Source of the DNA: Acidobacteriota bacterium
GTDB lineage: Bacteria; Acidobacteriota; Terriglobia; Acidiferrales; UBA7541
Length of the DNA stretch: 32,480 nucleotides
Reading direction: 5' to 3'
Assembly: GCA_003140295.1 (NCBI GenBank)
Contig: PLJR01000368.1
Span: 14,159 to 46,638, forward strand
Below are positions 19,629 to 27,706 of this stretch, piece after piece. The translations under genes and the position numbers were made by a program. Under the pieces are notes generated by a model. The model worked only from the letters and a program-made list of their open reading frames with translations, was not told the DNA's origin and made no database searches. Within the stretch, counting starts at the first letter, position 1; each line of letters opens with the position of its first letter.

Positions 19629-22541
19629 ATGCCGAAAATTGTTGACCTGAAAGGTACCCTTAGTCTCCCTCGCACCTCCTTTCCGATGAAGGCGGGCCTG
19701 CCGCAAAATGAGCCGCGCATGCTTGCGCAGTGGGAGAGTGGGGGCCTGTATCAGCGTATTCAAGAAGCGCGCGCCGACGCGCCGAGCTACGTTTTGCATG
19801 ACGGCCCGCCTTATCCGACGGGCACGATTCATCTGGGCACGGCTCTGAACAAAATTCTCAAGGACATGGTCGTGAAATCCAAGTCCATGGCCGGTTTTCG
19901 CGCCCCCTACGTCCCGGGCTGGGATTGTCATGGTCTGCCCATCGAAACGCAAGTCGAGAAAGAGCTGGGCGGCAAAAAGGGCAGCGTCCCGCCGGTGGAG
20001 TTCCGCCGGATGTGCCGCGAATTCGCGCTGCGCTACGTAGATCAGCACCGCCGCGATTTCAAGCGCCTGGGAGTTTTGGGACGGTGGGACGATCCTTACC
20101 TGACCATGAGCAATAGCTACGAGGCCTGCATCGCGGAAACATTTCTTACCTTTCTCCAAAGCGGCTACATCTCGCGCGGCTTGAAGCCCGTCTATTGGTG
20201 CCTCCAAGACCGTACCGCTCTGGCCGAAGCGGAAGTCGAATATGAAGATCACACCAGCCCGTCGATCTGGGTTAAGTTCCCGCTGATCGATGGCCAATCG
20301 TCGAAGCTTGCAAACGCCTCGGCCGATAATGCAAATGATGCCAATTCGAATGTCGCCGCAGTCATCTGGACGACTACCCCATGGACCCTGCCACATAACC
20401 GCGCGCTGGCCTTCCATCCTGATTTCGACTACGTCGTGGCCGAAACGCCCGCAGGAGACTTATTGATTGCGACCGAGCGGCTGGCGGCGCTGCCTGAAGA
20501 ACTCGGAATCGCGGGTGCCCGCCTGCGCGGTCCGTGGAAGGGCCGCGATCTTGCCGGGCTCGAATTCCAGCATCCCTTCCTGGATCTGCGCGTTCCCGCC
20601 GTGCTAGCCGATTACGTGACCCTCGATCAAGGCACCGGAATCGTGCATACCGCGCCGGGCCACGGCCTGGAAGACTTCCAGACCGGGCAGAAATATGGGC
20701 TCGAGACCTATGCCCCGATTGACGACGCCGGGCGTTACGTCGAAGGACTCCCCGAATACAGGGGTAAAACGGTTTTTGAAGCGAATCCCATCGTTATCGC
20801 GCTGCTGCGCGAACGCGGCATGCTTCTCGCCGAAGGGAAACTGACGCACAGCTATCCCCACTGCTGGCGCTGCCATAACCCGGTGATTTTTCGCGCCACC
20901 GAGCAGTGGTTCATCAATTTGGACCGGCCGGGGGGTGGCCCGTCGGGAGGGGACGCCGGCGCCCTTCGACCGCGAGCGCTTGCAGCCATTGCCGAAGTGA
21001 AGTGGACGCCGGAATGGGGCGAGGAGCGCATCTATTCGATGGTCGCGACGCGCCCGGATTGGTGCATCTCGCGCCAGCGTGTGTGGGGCGTGCCCTTGGT
21101 GATTTTTTATTGCGACGAGTGCGGCCAAATGCTCGAAGACTTCGCCGCGCTGCGCCACGTGATCGGCTGGTTCCGGCGCGAAGGCGCCGACGCCTGGTAT
21201 CAGCATTCCGCGGAAGAATTGCTGCCTGCCGGAACGCGCTGCACCTGCGGCAAAGCGCGTTGGCGCAAGGAACGCGACATCCTCGACGTCTGGTTCGACT
21301 CGGGCTCCTCAAATCTTGCCGTGCTTGACCCGCCCGGAGCGAGCAAGGCCGATTTGCCTTGGCCTGCTGATATGTACCTGGAAGGTCCTGATCAGTACCG
21401 GGGCTGGTTCCACAGCTCGCTTCTGATCGGTGTGGCCGTGCGCGGCGCCGCTCCCTACAGGCAGGTTTTGACGCACGGCTGGACGCTCGACGAACACGGC
21501 CGGCCGATGTCGAAATCACTCGGCAACACCGTGCTTCCTTCGGAGATATGCGAAAAATGGGGCGCCGATTTGCTGCGGTTGTGGGTCGCCTCGCAGGATT
21601 ATCAGTCCGATGTGCGCATGTCGGACAACGTCATGACGCAGCTTTCCGAGGCTTACCGCAAAATCCGCAACACGTTTCGCTTCGCGCTCGGTAATCTTTT
21701 TGACTTCGATCCCGCCGCCGATGCCATTCCGGAAACCGATCTCGAGGAAATCGATCGCTGGATGCTGCAGCGAACCCGGCAACTGATTTTTGAAGCTGAG
21801 AACTTTTACCGGGCCTTCGATTTTCACCGCGTCTACCACGCGTTGCACGATTTTTGCGTGGTCGAGCTGAGCGCCTTTTATTTCGACATCCTCAAGGACC
21901 GCTTGTACACGTCCGCGCCAAAAAGCTGGGCGCGGCGTTCGGCGCAAACTGCCGTCTATCGCATCGCCAATGCCCTGGTGCGAATGCTGGCGCCCATTCT
22001 GGCATTCACCTCCGAGGAAATCTGGACGCACTTGCCGCATACCGCCGATGAACCTGATAGCGTGCACATCGCACTTTTCCCGCGCCCTGCAGAGTGCCGG
22101 GCGTTTCCTGACGAGGCGCTCGACGAGCGCTGGGCCCATCTGCGCGAGGTACGCACGGAAGTCCTGAAGGCCCTCGAGCAGGCGCGCGCCCAAAAGCGAA
22201 TCTCGGGCGCTCTGGAGGCGCGCGTGGTGCTTGCGGTCGAGGGCACCCTGGCGGAACTGCTGGAGCTATACGCCGCGTGGCTGCCCGCGCTCTTTATCGT
22301 TTCGCAGGTGGAGCTACGCCTGCCGGGTGCTGCCTGCGATCCGGAACCGGACGCCATCCGCTCGCAAACGCTGCCAGGGCTCAGCGTGGCGGTGCGCCGT
22401 GCTGACGGCACGAAGTGCGAACGCTGCTGGAATTACTCGATACGGGTGGGCGAGAGCGGCGACTACCCCTCGCTTTGCGAGCGCTGCGTCGCGGCCCTTC
22501 GTGAAATCGACCCGCCGGCAAATAGCGGCGCGAATTACTGA
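19629..22541 (+). CDS. ileS: Isoleucyl-tRNA synthetase
   Basis: PPYPTGTIHLGTALNKILKDMVVKSKSMAGFRAPYVPGWDCHGLPIE; VIWTTTPWTLPHNRAL editing domain; DEHGRPMSKSLGNTV; C-terminal zinc-binding CERCWNYSIRVGESGDYPSLCERC. Confidence 0.97.
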   Translation: MPKIVDLKGTLSLPRTSFPMKAGLPQNEPRMLAQWESGGLYQRIQEARADAPSYVLHDGPPYPTGTIHLGTALNKILKDMVVKSKSMAGFRAPYVPGWDCHGLPIETQVEKELGGKKGSVPPVEFRRMCREFALRYVDQHRRDFKRLGVLGRWDDPYLTMSNSYEACIAETFLTFLQSGYISRGLKPVYWCLQDRTALAEAEVEYEDHTSPSIWVKFPLIDGQSSKLANASADNANDANSNVAAVIWTTTPWTLPHNRALAFHPDFDYVVAETPAGDLLIATERLAALPEELGIAGARLRGPWKGRDLAGLEFQHPFLDLRVPAVLADYVTLDQGTGIVHTAPGHGLEDFQTGQKYGLETYAPIDDAGRYVEGLPEYRGKTVFEANPIVIALLRERGMLLAEGKLTHSYPHCWRCHNPVIFRATEQWFINLDRPGGGPSGGDAGALRPRALAAIAEVKWTPEWGEERIYSMVATRPDWCISRQRVWGVPLVIFYCDECGQMLEDFAALRHVIGWFRREGADAWYQHSAEELLPAGTRCTCGKARWRKERDILDVWFDSGSSNLAVLDPPGASKADLPWPADMYLEGPDQYRGWFHSSLLIGVAVRGAAPYRQVLTHGWTLDEHGRPMSKSLGNTVLPSEICEKWGADLLRLWVASQDYQSDVRMSDNVMTQLSEAYRKIRNTFRFALGNLFDFDPAADAIPETDLEEIDRWMLQRTRQLIFEAENFYRAFDFHRVYHALHDFCVVELSAFYFDILKDRLYTSAPKSWARRSAQTAVYRIANALVRMLAPILAFTSEEIWTHLPHTADEPDSVHIALFPRPAECRAFPDEALDERWAHLREVRTEVLKALEQARAQKRISGALEARVVLAVEGTLAELLELYAAWLPALFIVSQVELRLPGAACDPEPDAIRSQTLPGLSVAVRRADGTKCERCWNYSIRVGESGDYPSLCERCVAALREIDPPANSGANY

Positions 22542-23059
22542 TGGTCGCGGCGCCGACCTCTGATTGGCGCGGACGCTGGCTGTGGCTAACGCTGACGCTG
22601 GCGATAGTAGCGGCCGACCGCGCCGTCAAATACGCGGTTGAACGCTACACCTCCGAGGGATTTCGGCGCGATCTGGTGCCGAACATCATCGTGCTGGTGC
22701 ACAATGTGAATTCCGGCATCGCCTTCGGATTATTTTCTGAATCCGCTTCCCGATGGATTTCGGTCCTGTTGATCGGAAGCTCCGCCGCCGTGATTGTTAT
22801 GCTGTTGTGGCTGTTGATCGCGGGCTGGGCGGGGGACACGTTGTGCCAGGCGGGCCTGGCCTTGATCGCCGGAGGAGCAGCAGGGAATTTGCTCGACCGG
22901 TTGCTGCATGGCGGCGTAACCGATTTTCTCGAGCTGCACGCCCGCTCCTTTATATGGCCCGCGTTCAATCTCGCCGACACGGCCATAACGGTGGGCGCAT
23001 TCCTGGTGATCCTCGATCTTGTGCACGGCGGCCAGCACGCCAGTCGCGAGCGCGTCTAG
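22541..23059 (+). CDS. lspA: Lipoprotein signal peptidase II
   Basis: Start overlaps ileS stop (TGATG); VHNVNSGIAFGLF, GGAAGNLLDRLLHGGVTDFLE, FNLADTAITVGAFLVI with the catalytic Asp motifs. Confidence 0.95.
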   Translation: MVAAPTSDWRGRWLWLTLTLAIVAADRAVKYAVERYTSEGFRRDLVPNIIVLVHNVNSGIAFGLFSESASRWISVLLIGSSAAVIVMLLWLLIAGWAGDTLCQAGLALIAGGAAGNLLDRLLHGGVTDFLELHARSFIWPAFNLADTAITVGAFLVILDLVHGGQHASRERV

Positions 23060-23072
23060 AGCCGGGCGCCGA

Positions 23073-24098
23073 ATGCCAGAACGAATATCCGGTCAAGCCT
23101 TGCATTCCTCCTCAGGAACGCCACAGCGCGTAACCGTTTCCGTGGCCGACGCAGGGCGCCGCCTCGATCTGTACTTAGCGTCACGCCTTCCTGAGCTGAG
23201 CCGCACGCGCATCCAGGAATTGATCGACGAAGGACGCGTGCGCGTCGGCGACCTGCCGCCGAAACGTGCGCAGCGTATTGCCACCGGTGACGTAATCGAG
23301 ATCGAGATGGCCCCGCGCGCCGCGCTGGCGGCGTCACCCGAAGAAATTCCCATCGAGCTGCTGTACGAAGACGACGACCTGGTCGTGGTGAACAAGCCCG
23401 CAGGCATGGTCGTCCATGCCGGCGCGGGGGTATCCAGCGGGACTTTGGTGAACGCGCTCCTGTATCGCCTCGGAAAGTTGTCCGCGGAGGCTGGCATGGT
23501 CCGTCCCGGAATCGTGCATCGGCTGGATCGCGGAACCTCCGGTGTGCTCGTGGTGGCGCGTCATGATGTCGCGCATCGCGCCCTTGCGGAGCAATTTCGC
23601 GCCCGCACCGTGCACAAAACCTATATTGCGTTGTTGACCGGGCGCCTCGCGCGAGATGCTGGCACCATCGGTTTACCCATTGCGCGCGATCCCCGCCGCC
23701 GGACGCGTATGACCGCGCGGCTGCGTTCCGGCCGCGAGGCTCGGACCGATTGGCGTGTGTTGTTTCGCCTGGGGAACTTCACCCTGGTCGCCGCCGAGCC
23801 GCACACTGGACGCACCCACCAGATTCGCGCGCATTTCGCCGCAGCCGGCCATCCGCTCGTCGGTGACACTCTCTACGGCGCACCCGCACGCGCACACGCC
23901 GGTGGCATCTCGTTTGCGGCTCTCGGCCGCGTTTTCTTGCATGCCGCGAAACTGGGGTTTGCGCATCCGCATTCCGGTGTGCCCCTCGAAGTACGCGCTC
24001 CCCTCGCTAAGGAACTGCACGCCTATCTTTACGAACTTGCCGGCGCGCTGGGAATCGACCGGCGTCAGGTTGACGCGGCTCTGCGCGGGTACCTATAA
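23073..24098 (+). CDS. rluD: RluA/RluD family 23S rRNA pseudouridine synthase with S4 domain
   Basis: S4 domain RLDLYLASRLPELSRTRIQELIDEGRVRVGD; catalytic GIVHRLDRGTSGVLVVARHD; GRTHQIRAHFAAAGHPLVGDTLYG. Confidence 0.93.
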   Translation: MPERISGQALHSSSGTPQRVTVSVADAGRRLDLYLASRLPELSRTRIQELIDEGRVRVGDLPPKRAQRIATGDVIEIEMAPRAALAASPEEIPIELLYEDDDLVVVNKPAGMVVHAGAGVSSGTLVNALLYRLGKLSAEAGMVRPGIVHRLDRGTSGVLVVARHDVAHRALAEQFRARTVHKTYIALLTGRLARDAGTIGLPIARDPRRRTRMTARLRSGREARTDWRVLFRLGNFTLVAAEPHTGRTHQIRAHFAAAGHPLVGDTLYGAPARAHAGGISFAALGRVFLHAAKLGFAHPHSGVPLEVRAPLAKELHAYLYELAGALGIDRRQVDAALRGYL

Positions 24099-24099
24099 T
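24070..24099 (+). promoter_or_regulatory. Sigma70-type promoter candidate for the first VWA gene
   Basis: TTGACG (24070-24075), 18 bp spacer, TATAAT (24094-24099), overlapping the end of the rluD-like gene; ATG at 24107. Confidence 0.55.
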
Positions 24100-24106
24100 C
24101 ACGGCA

Positions 24107-25198
24107 ATGCGCTTTCACCTGATTCCCGCCGTTCTGATAGTTTTATGTATTTCGTTGGTGCCTGGAGTTCCGGCCGACCGCGCGCAGTCTGCGCAGCCTG
24201 CTCCGCCGCCCGCAGCCCAAAACGCACCGCAAACTACGCCCGATCAGGGTGGCTCGATCCGCCAGAACGTCAACCTGGTGGACGTGCTGTTTACGGTGTT
24301 CAACCAGCGCAATAAAATTGTTTCCGATTTGGAGAAAGAGAACTTCAAGGTCTTCGACGACAATGTTCCGCAGGAGATACGCTTCTTCAACCGGCAGACC
24401 GATCTTCCCTTGCGCGTGGGACTGCTTCTCGACACCTCGAACAGCATTCGCGCCCGCCTGCAGTTCGAGCAGCAGGCGGCCACCGATTTTCTTTTCAACG
24501 TGATTCGCCGCGATAAGGATCAGGCATTTCTGATGAGCGTGGACGACAGCCCGGAGGTGATCCAGCCGTTCACGAATGACTTGCAGCACCTGCGCGACGT
24601 TGTGATGCGCCAGCGCGCTGGCGGAGGCACCGCGCTCTATGACGCGGTCTATCAGGGCTGCCAGGAACTGCTTCGTTCGCCGGCGCCCGTACCGCCGGCA
24701 GCCACGGTTCCCGATGTGCGCCGCGTCCTCGTGGTCATCAGTGACGGTGACGATAACCTAAGCCGCCATTCGCGCGGCGAAGCCCTCGACATGGCCCAGC
24801 GCGCCGGAATCGTCATTTACACCATCAGCACCAGCATCGACTGGATCGTTACCGACCAGGAAACCAATGCCGCCAAGAGTTTCGACCGCAAATACCAAAA
24901 AACAGGTGGCGACAGCGTTCTCCAGCAATTCTCCGTGGATAGCGGCGGACGCGCTTTCTTTCCTTACCACGTCGACGACTTAGCGCAATCGTTTCAGGAC
25001 ATCGGGGAGGAGTTGCGCAGCCAGTACTCGATCGCATACGTGCCCGCCGGCCGGTTGCCTGACCGCAAATTCCATTCGATTCGCATTGCAGTGGATACTA
25101 AAGGCCTGCAGGTTCACGCCCGCAAAGGCTATTACGCGGCGCCATCGGATACGCCTAACCCGGTTCCCGGGCCGCCACGTTCTGGCCCCACTTCATAA
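24107..25198 (+). CDS. VWA domain-containing secreted protein (Acidobacteria VWFA-related family)
   Basis: Signal peptide MRFHLIPAVLIVLCISLVPGVPA; NLVDVLFTVFNQRNKIVSDLEKENFKVFDDNVPQEIRFF; MIDAS LLLDTSNS; SQYSIAYVPAGRLPDRKFHSIRIAV...HARKGYYA. Confidence 0.9.
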   Translation: MRFHLIPAVLIVLCISLVPGVPADRAQSAQPAPPPAAQNAPQTTPDQGGSIRQNVNLVDVLFTVFNQRNKIVSDLEKENFKVFDDNVPQEIRFFNRQTDLPLRVGLLLDTSNSIRARLQFEQQAATDFLFNVIRRDKDQAFLMSVDDSPEVIQPFTNDLQHLRDVVMRQRAGGGTALYDAVYQGCQELLRSPAPVPPAATVPDVRRVLVVISDGDDNLSRHSRGEALDMAQRAGIVIYTISTSIDWIVTDQETNAAKSFDRKYQKTGGDSVLQQFSVDSGGRAFFPYHVDDLAQSFQDIGEELRSQYSIAYVPAGRLPDRKFHSIRIAVDTKGLQVHARKGYYAAPSDTPNPVPGPPRSGPTS

Positions 25199-25284
25199 GC
25201 GATCGCTTGACGCTAAGCTAATGAACGGCACGCGCCGACTGTGGCGGAATCGTGCAATTGGCGCGACCTAAGCCGTTTGGGCCA

Positions 25285-26289
25285 CTAGCCTTTCGGGGCG
25301 TAATATCCGCGGCGCGTGAGAACATCGAGTTCTTTGCGGTTTGTCTCCACCTTTATCTTGCGGTAGCTGCCGTCTCGCGCCGGGTTCGTCGACGTATAGC
25401 CTATGGTGTACTGGCTGCGCAGCTCTTCGCTGATCTGATCGAATGCCTGCTCCAGGTTTTTTTCATTCCGGACCACAATCGTCCGGCCCCCAGTTTCGTC
25501 GGTAATCTTTCTGGCCACGCCTTCATTCACATTGAAGTGATATGGGTCCCCGATCAGCAGGATGTGCACCACCGTATCGGTGCGCTGCGCCACTTCAATG
25601 GCGTCTTGCACGCGCAACTGGCTGCCTTCGTCCTGGGCGTCGGTGAGTATGATCAGCGCCTTGCGCCCCGCTTCTCCCGCCAGCTTGTCATGGCACGCGA
25701 GGTAAACTGCGTCGTAAAAAACGGTCCCCGGTCCCTGTTGCGATAGGGGACCCTGGCCGCTGGGCGCATTGATGCGCGTGCGGCGGACGGCGCGGTCCAG
25801 CACGCCGATATCATCGGTAAAATCGGCGAGCAAATCGGTGTCCGTGTCAAAGCTGAAGACTGCCGTCAGATCGCCTTTGCGCATGATGCGAGACAAAAAG
25901 CGCGCCGCGGCCTCCTGTTCCGCTCCCAGCGTGTTTTGTTCGCTGCCACTGGTGTCGACCAGCAGCCCCAAGGTGACCGGCAGCTTGCTGTCCTTCGAGA
26001 AAAAGGAAATCTTCTGCGCGACCCCGTCTTCGCTGACATTGAAATCGCTCTGTTCCAGTGTGGAGATGATCTGCTTCGAATGCTTGTCGCGAACCGTGGC
26101 AAACAGGTTCACCAGGCTTACTTCGACGCGAATGGGCTGCTGCGATTGTTGTAATTGCGGTTGCGCACCCTGGGGATTTTGCGCCGCCTGAAGCGACGCA
26201 CTGGAACGAATTGCGGATGAACCTGCGGCCAGTATTATCGCGATGACGATGAATAGAATACAAACTGGCGTAAACCCGCGGTTTCGCAT
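25285..26289 (-). CDS. VWA domain-containing secreted protein, second paralog
   Basis: Signal peptide if started at MRNRGFTPVCILFIVIAIILAAG (ORF opens at 26358); EVSLVNLFATVRDKHSKQIISTLEQSDFNVSEDGVAQKISFF; MIDAS LLVDTSGS; SQYTIGYTSTNPARDGSYRKIKVETNRKELDVLTRRGYYAP. Confidence 0.88.
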   Translation of the reverse strand: MRNRGFTPVCILFIVIAIILAAGSSAIRSSASLQAAQNPQGAQPQLQQSQQPIRVEVSLVNLFATVRDKHSKQIISTLEQSDFNVSEDGVAQKISFFSKDSKLPVTLGLLVDTSGSEQNTLGAEQEAAARFLSRIMRKGDLTAVFSFDTDTDLLADFTDDIGVLDRAVRRTRINAPSGQGPLSQQGPGTVFYDAVYLACHDKLAGEAGRKALIILTDAQDEGSQLRVQDAIEVAQRTDTVVHILLIGDPYHFNVNEGVARKITDETGGRTIVVRNEKNLEQAFDQISEELRSQYTIGYTSTNPARDGSYRKIKVETNRKELDVLTRRGYYAPKG

Positions 26290-26558
26290 CGTATAATGGG
26301 CGTCGTCACCACTTCCGTTGTGGTGCCCTGGGCCAGTCCGGCTATGTTCAATTCGCATGGTTTTTTAGGATGCGCGGTGGCTGTCCAGGGTTGCGGTTCG
26401 TGAGGGGCGCGAAATGCCCGTAACCGCGGTGTCTTGTAAGCGCCATCGCAGTAATCAGCCAAATGGACAGCAAATGGGCGTTCCCTCCAGATATCCCGCC
26501 GCCAGGCTCGAGGGGAAGACTATGCCAATATACTCGCAATCGTGCTTTTAGGCCGCCG

Positions 26559-27635
26559 ATGATTTCCTCACCCAAGAACGTCACCGTGGCGGTGACTCTG
26601 GCTTTCGGTTTGCTCCTGGCCACCGCGCCGATCGCGCCGCAATTCACCCAAGCCGCTCAAGCGCCTCAAGCTCCACAAAATCCTGCTCCGCCTGCGCCGC
26701 AAGCCCCACCCAGCGGGGGTATTCGCACCACTGTCGAACTCGTGGTCGTCCCGGTCACTGTGAAAGATTCCCGGGGCGGTCTGGTTAGCGACCTGCGCCA
26801 GGACGAGTTTCGCGTACTCGAAGATGGCGTCGAGCAGCGCATTTCAATTTTCTCCGTGGAGGCAGTTCCGCTTTCCGCCGTCGTGCTCGTCGATGACGAC
26901 TTAAAAACCAAAACATCCGCGCACGTTAAGGACAGCCTGATGGCGGTTGCCGGCGGGTTCAGCGCCTCCGATGAAGTCGCGCTCGCGCGCTTCGATGCCT
27001 TTTATACTCCGGTGCTGGACTTCACGGCCGATAACGACCAGCTCATCACGCAGCTCAAACACATGGATTTGAACAGCACCATCCCCGGTGTCGGCTCCGA
27101 GCCCATGACCGCTGGCCCTACGATCAATGGCCACGAAGCCCCTGGCGCCCCTTCGGTCGCCGAAAAACCTCTTCGCGCGGGAGAATCCACCAAGCACATG
27201 AACGACGCCATTCACGCCGCAACGGAAGTCTTGCGCACCCGCGGACGCGATCGGCGCAAGGTGATCGTGGTCATTTCCGATGGAATCAACGCCAGGAACA
27301 ATACCTTCAGCTATGACGACACTTTGAAACTACTGCTTTCCGCCGACATCTCCGTCTACGCAGTCGGAGTGGATGCCGCCGTACTCAATCGCGGCACCAC
27401 CGTTATGTCCCATTACGCCCATGCCACCGGAGGCGACGTCTATTACGCGGCGCATCCCGACGACCTATCGCGGCTGTACGCGCAAGTCTCCGAGCAAGCC
27501 CGCCATCAGTACACCATCGGCTACGTACCCACCACCGATCGCACCAAGGATTACCACACCATTGAAGTTCGCATACGCCGTCCCGGCCTCACGCTTCTCG
27601 CCCGCGACGGTTACTACCGCATTCCGCGGCCGTAA
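26559..27635 (+). CDS. VWA-like secreted protein, third paralog, with non-canonical MIDAS
   Basis: Start MISSPKNVTVAVTLAFGLLLATAPIAPQ; VELVVVPVTVKDSRGGLVSDLRQDEFRVLEDGVEQRISIF; VVLVDDDLKTKT in place of DxSxS; HQYTIGYVPTTDRTKDYHTIEVRIRRPGLTLLARDGYYR. Confidence 0.88.
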   Translation: MISSPKNVTVAVTLAFGLLLATAPIAPQFTQAAQAPQAPQNPAPPAPQAPPSGGIRTTVELVVVPVTVKDSRGGLVSDLRQDEFRVLEDGVEQRISIFSVEAVPLSAVVLVDDDLKTKTSAHVKDSLMAVAGGFSASDEVALARFDAFYTPVLDFTADNDQLITQLKHMDLNSTIPGVGSEPMTAGPTINGHEAPGAPSVAEKPLRAGESTKHMNDAIHAATEVLRTRGRDRRKVIVVISDGINARNNTFSYDDTLKLLLSADISVYAVGVDAAVLNRGTTVMSHYAHATGGDVYYAAHPDDLSRLYAQVSEQARHQYTIGYVPTTDRTKDYHTIEVRIRRPGLTLLARDGYYRIPRP

Positions 27636-27706
27636 AGCACGGCGCGAACTAGCGCAGGCGCAACCATTCACCCCTTCTGCTTTGTCGCGTTATGGTTCCG
27701 AGGCGC

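Noticed and set aside
19575-20417. 280 aa minus-strand ORF opposite ileS
   Set aside because: Overlaps the catalytic HIGH-region of ileS on the other strand; shadow ORF.
19629-22541. IleS HIGH motif reads HLGT (TIHLGTALNK), possibly defective
   Set aside because: The last His to Thr variant (HIGTALNK) is found in other bacterial IleS proteins; the rest of the enzyme is intact.
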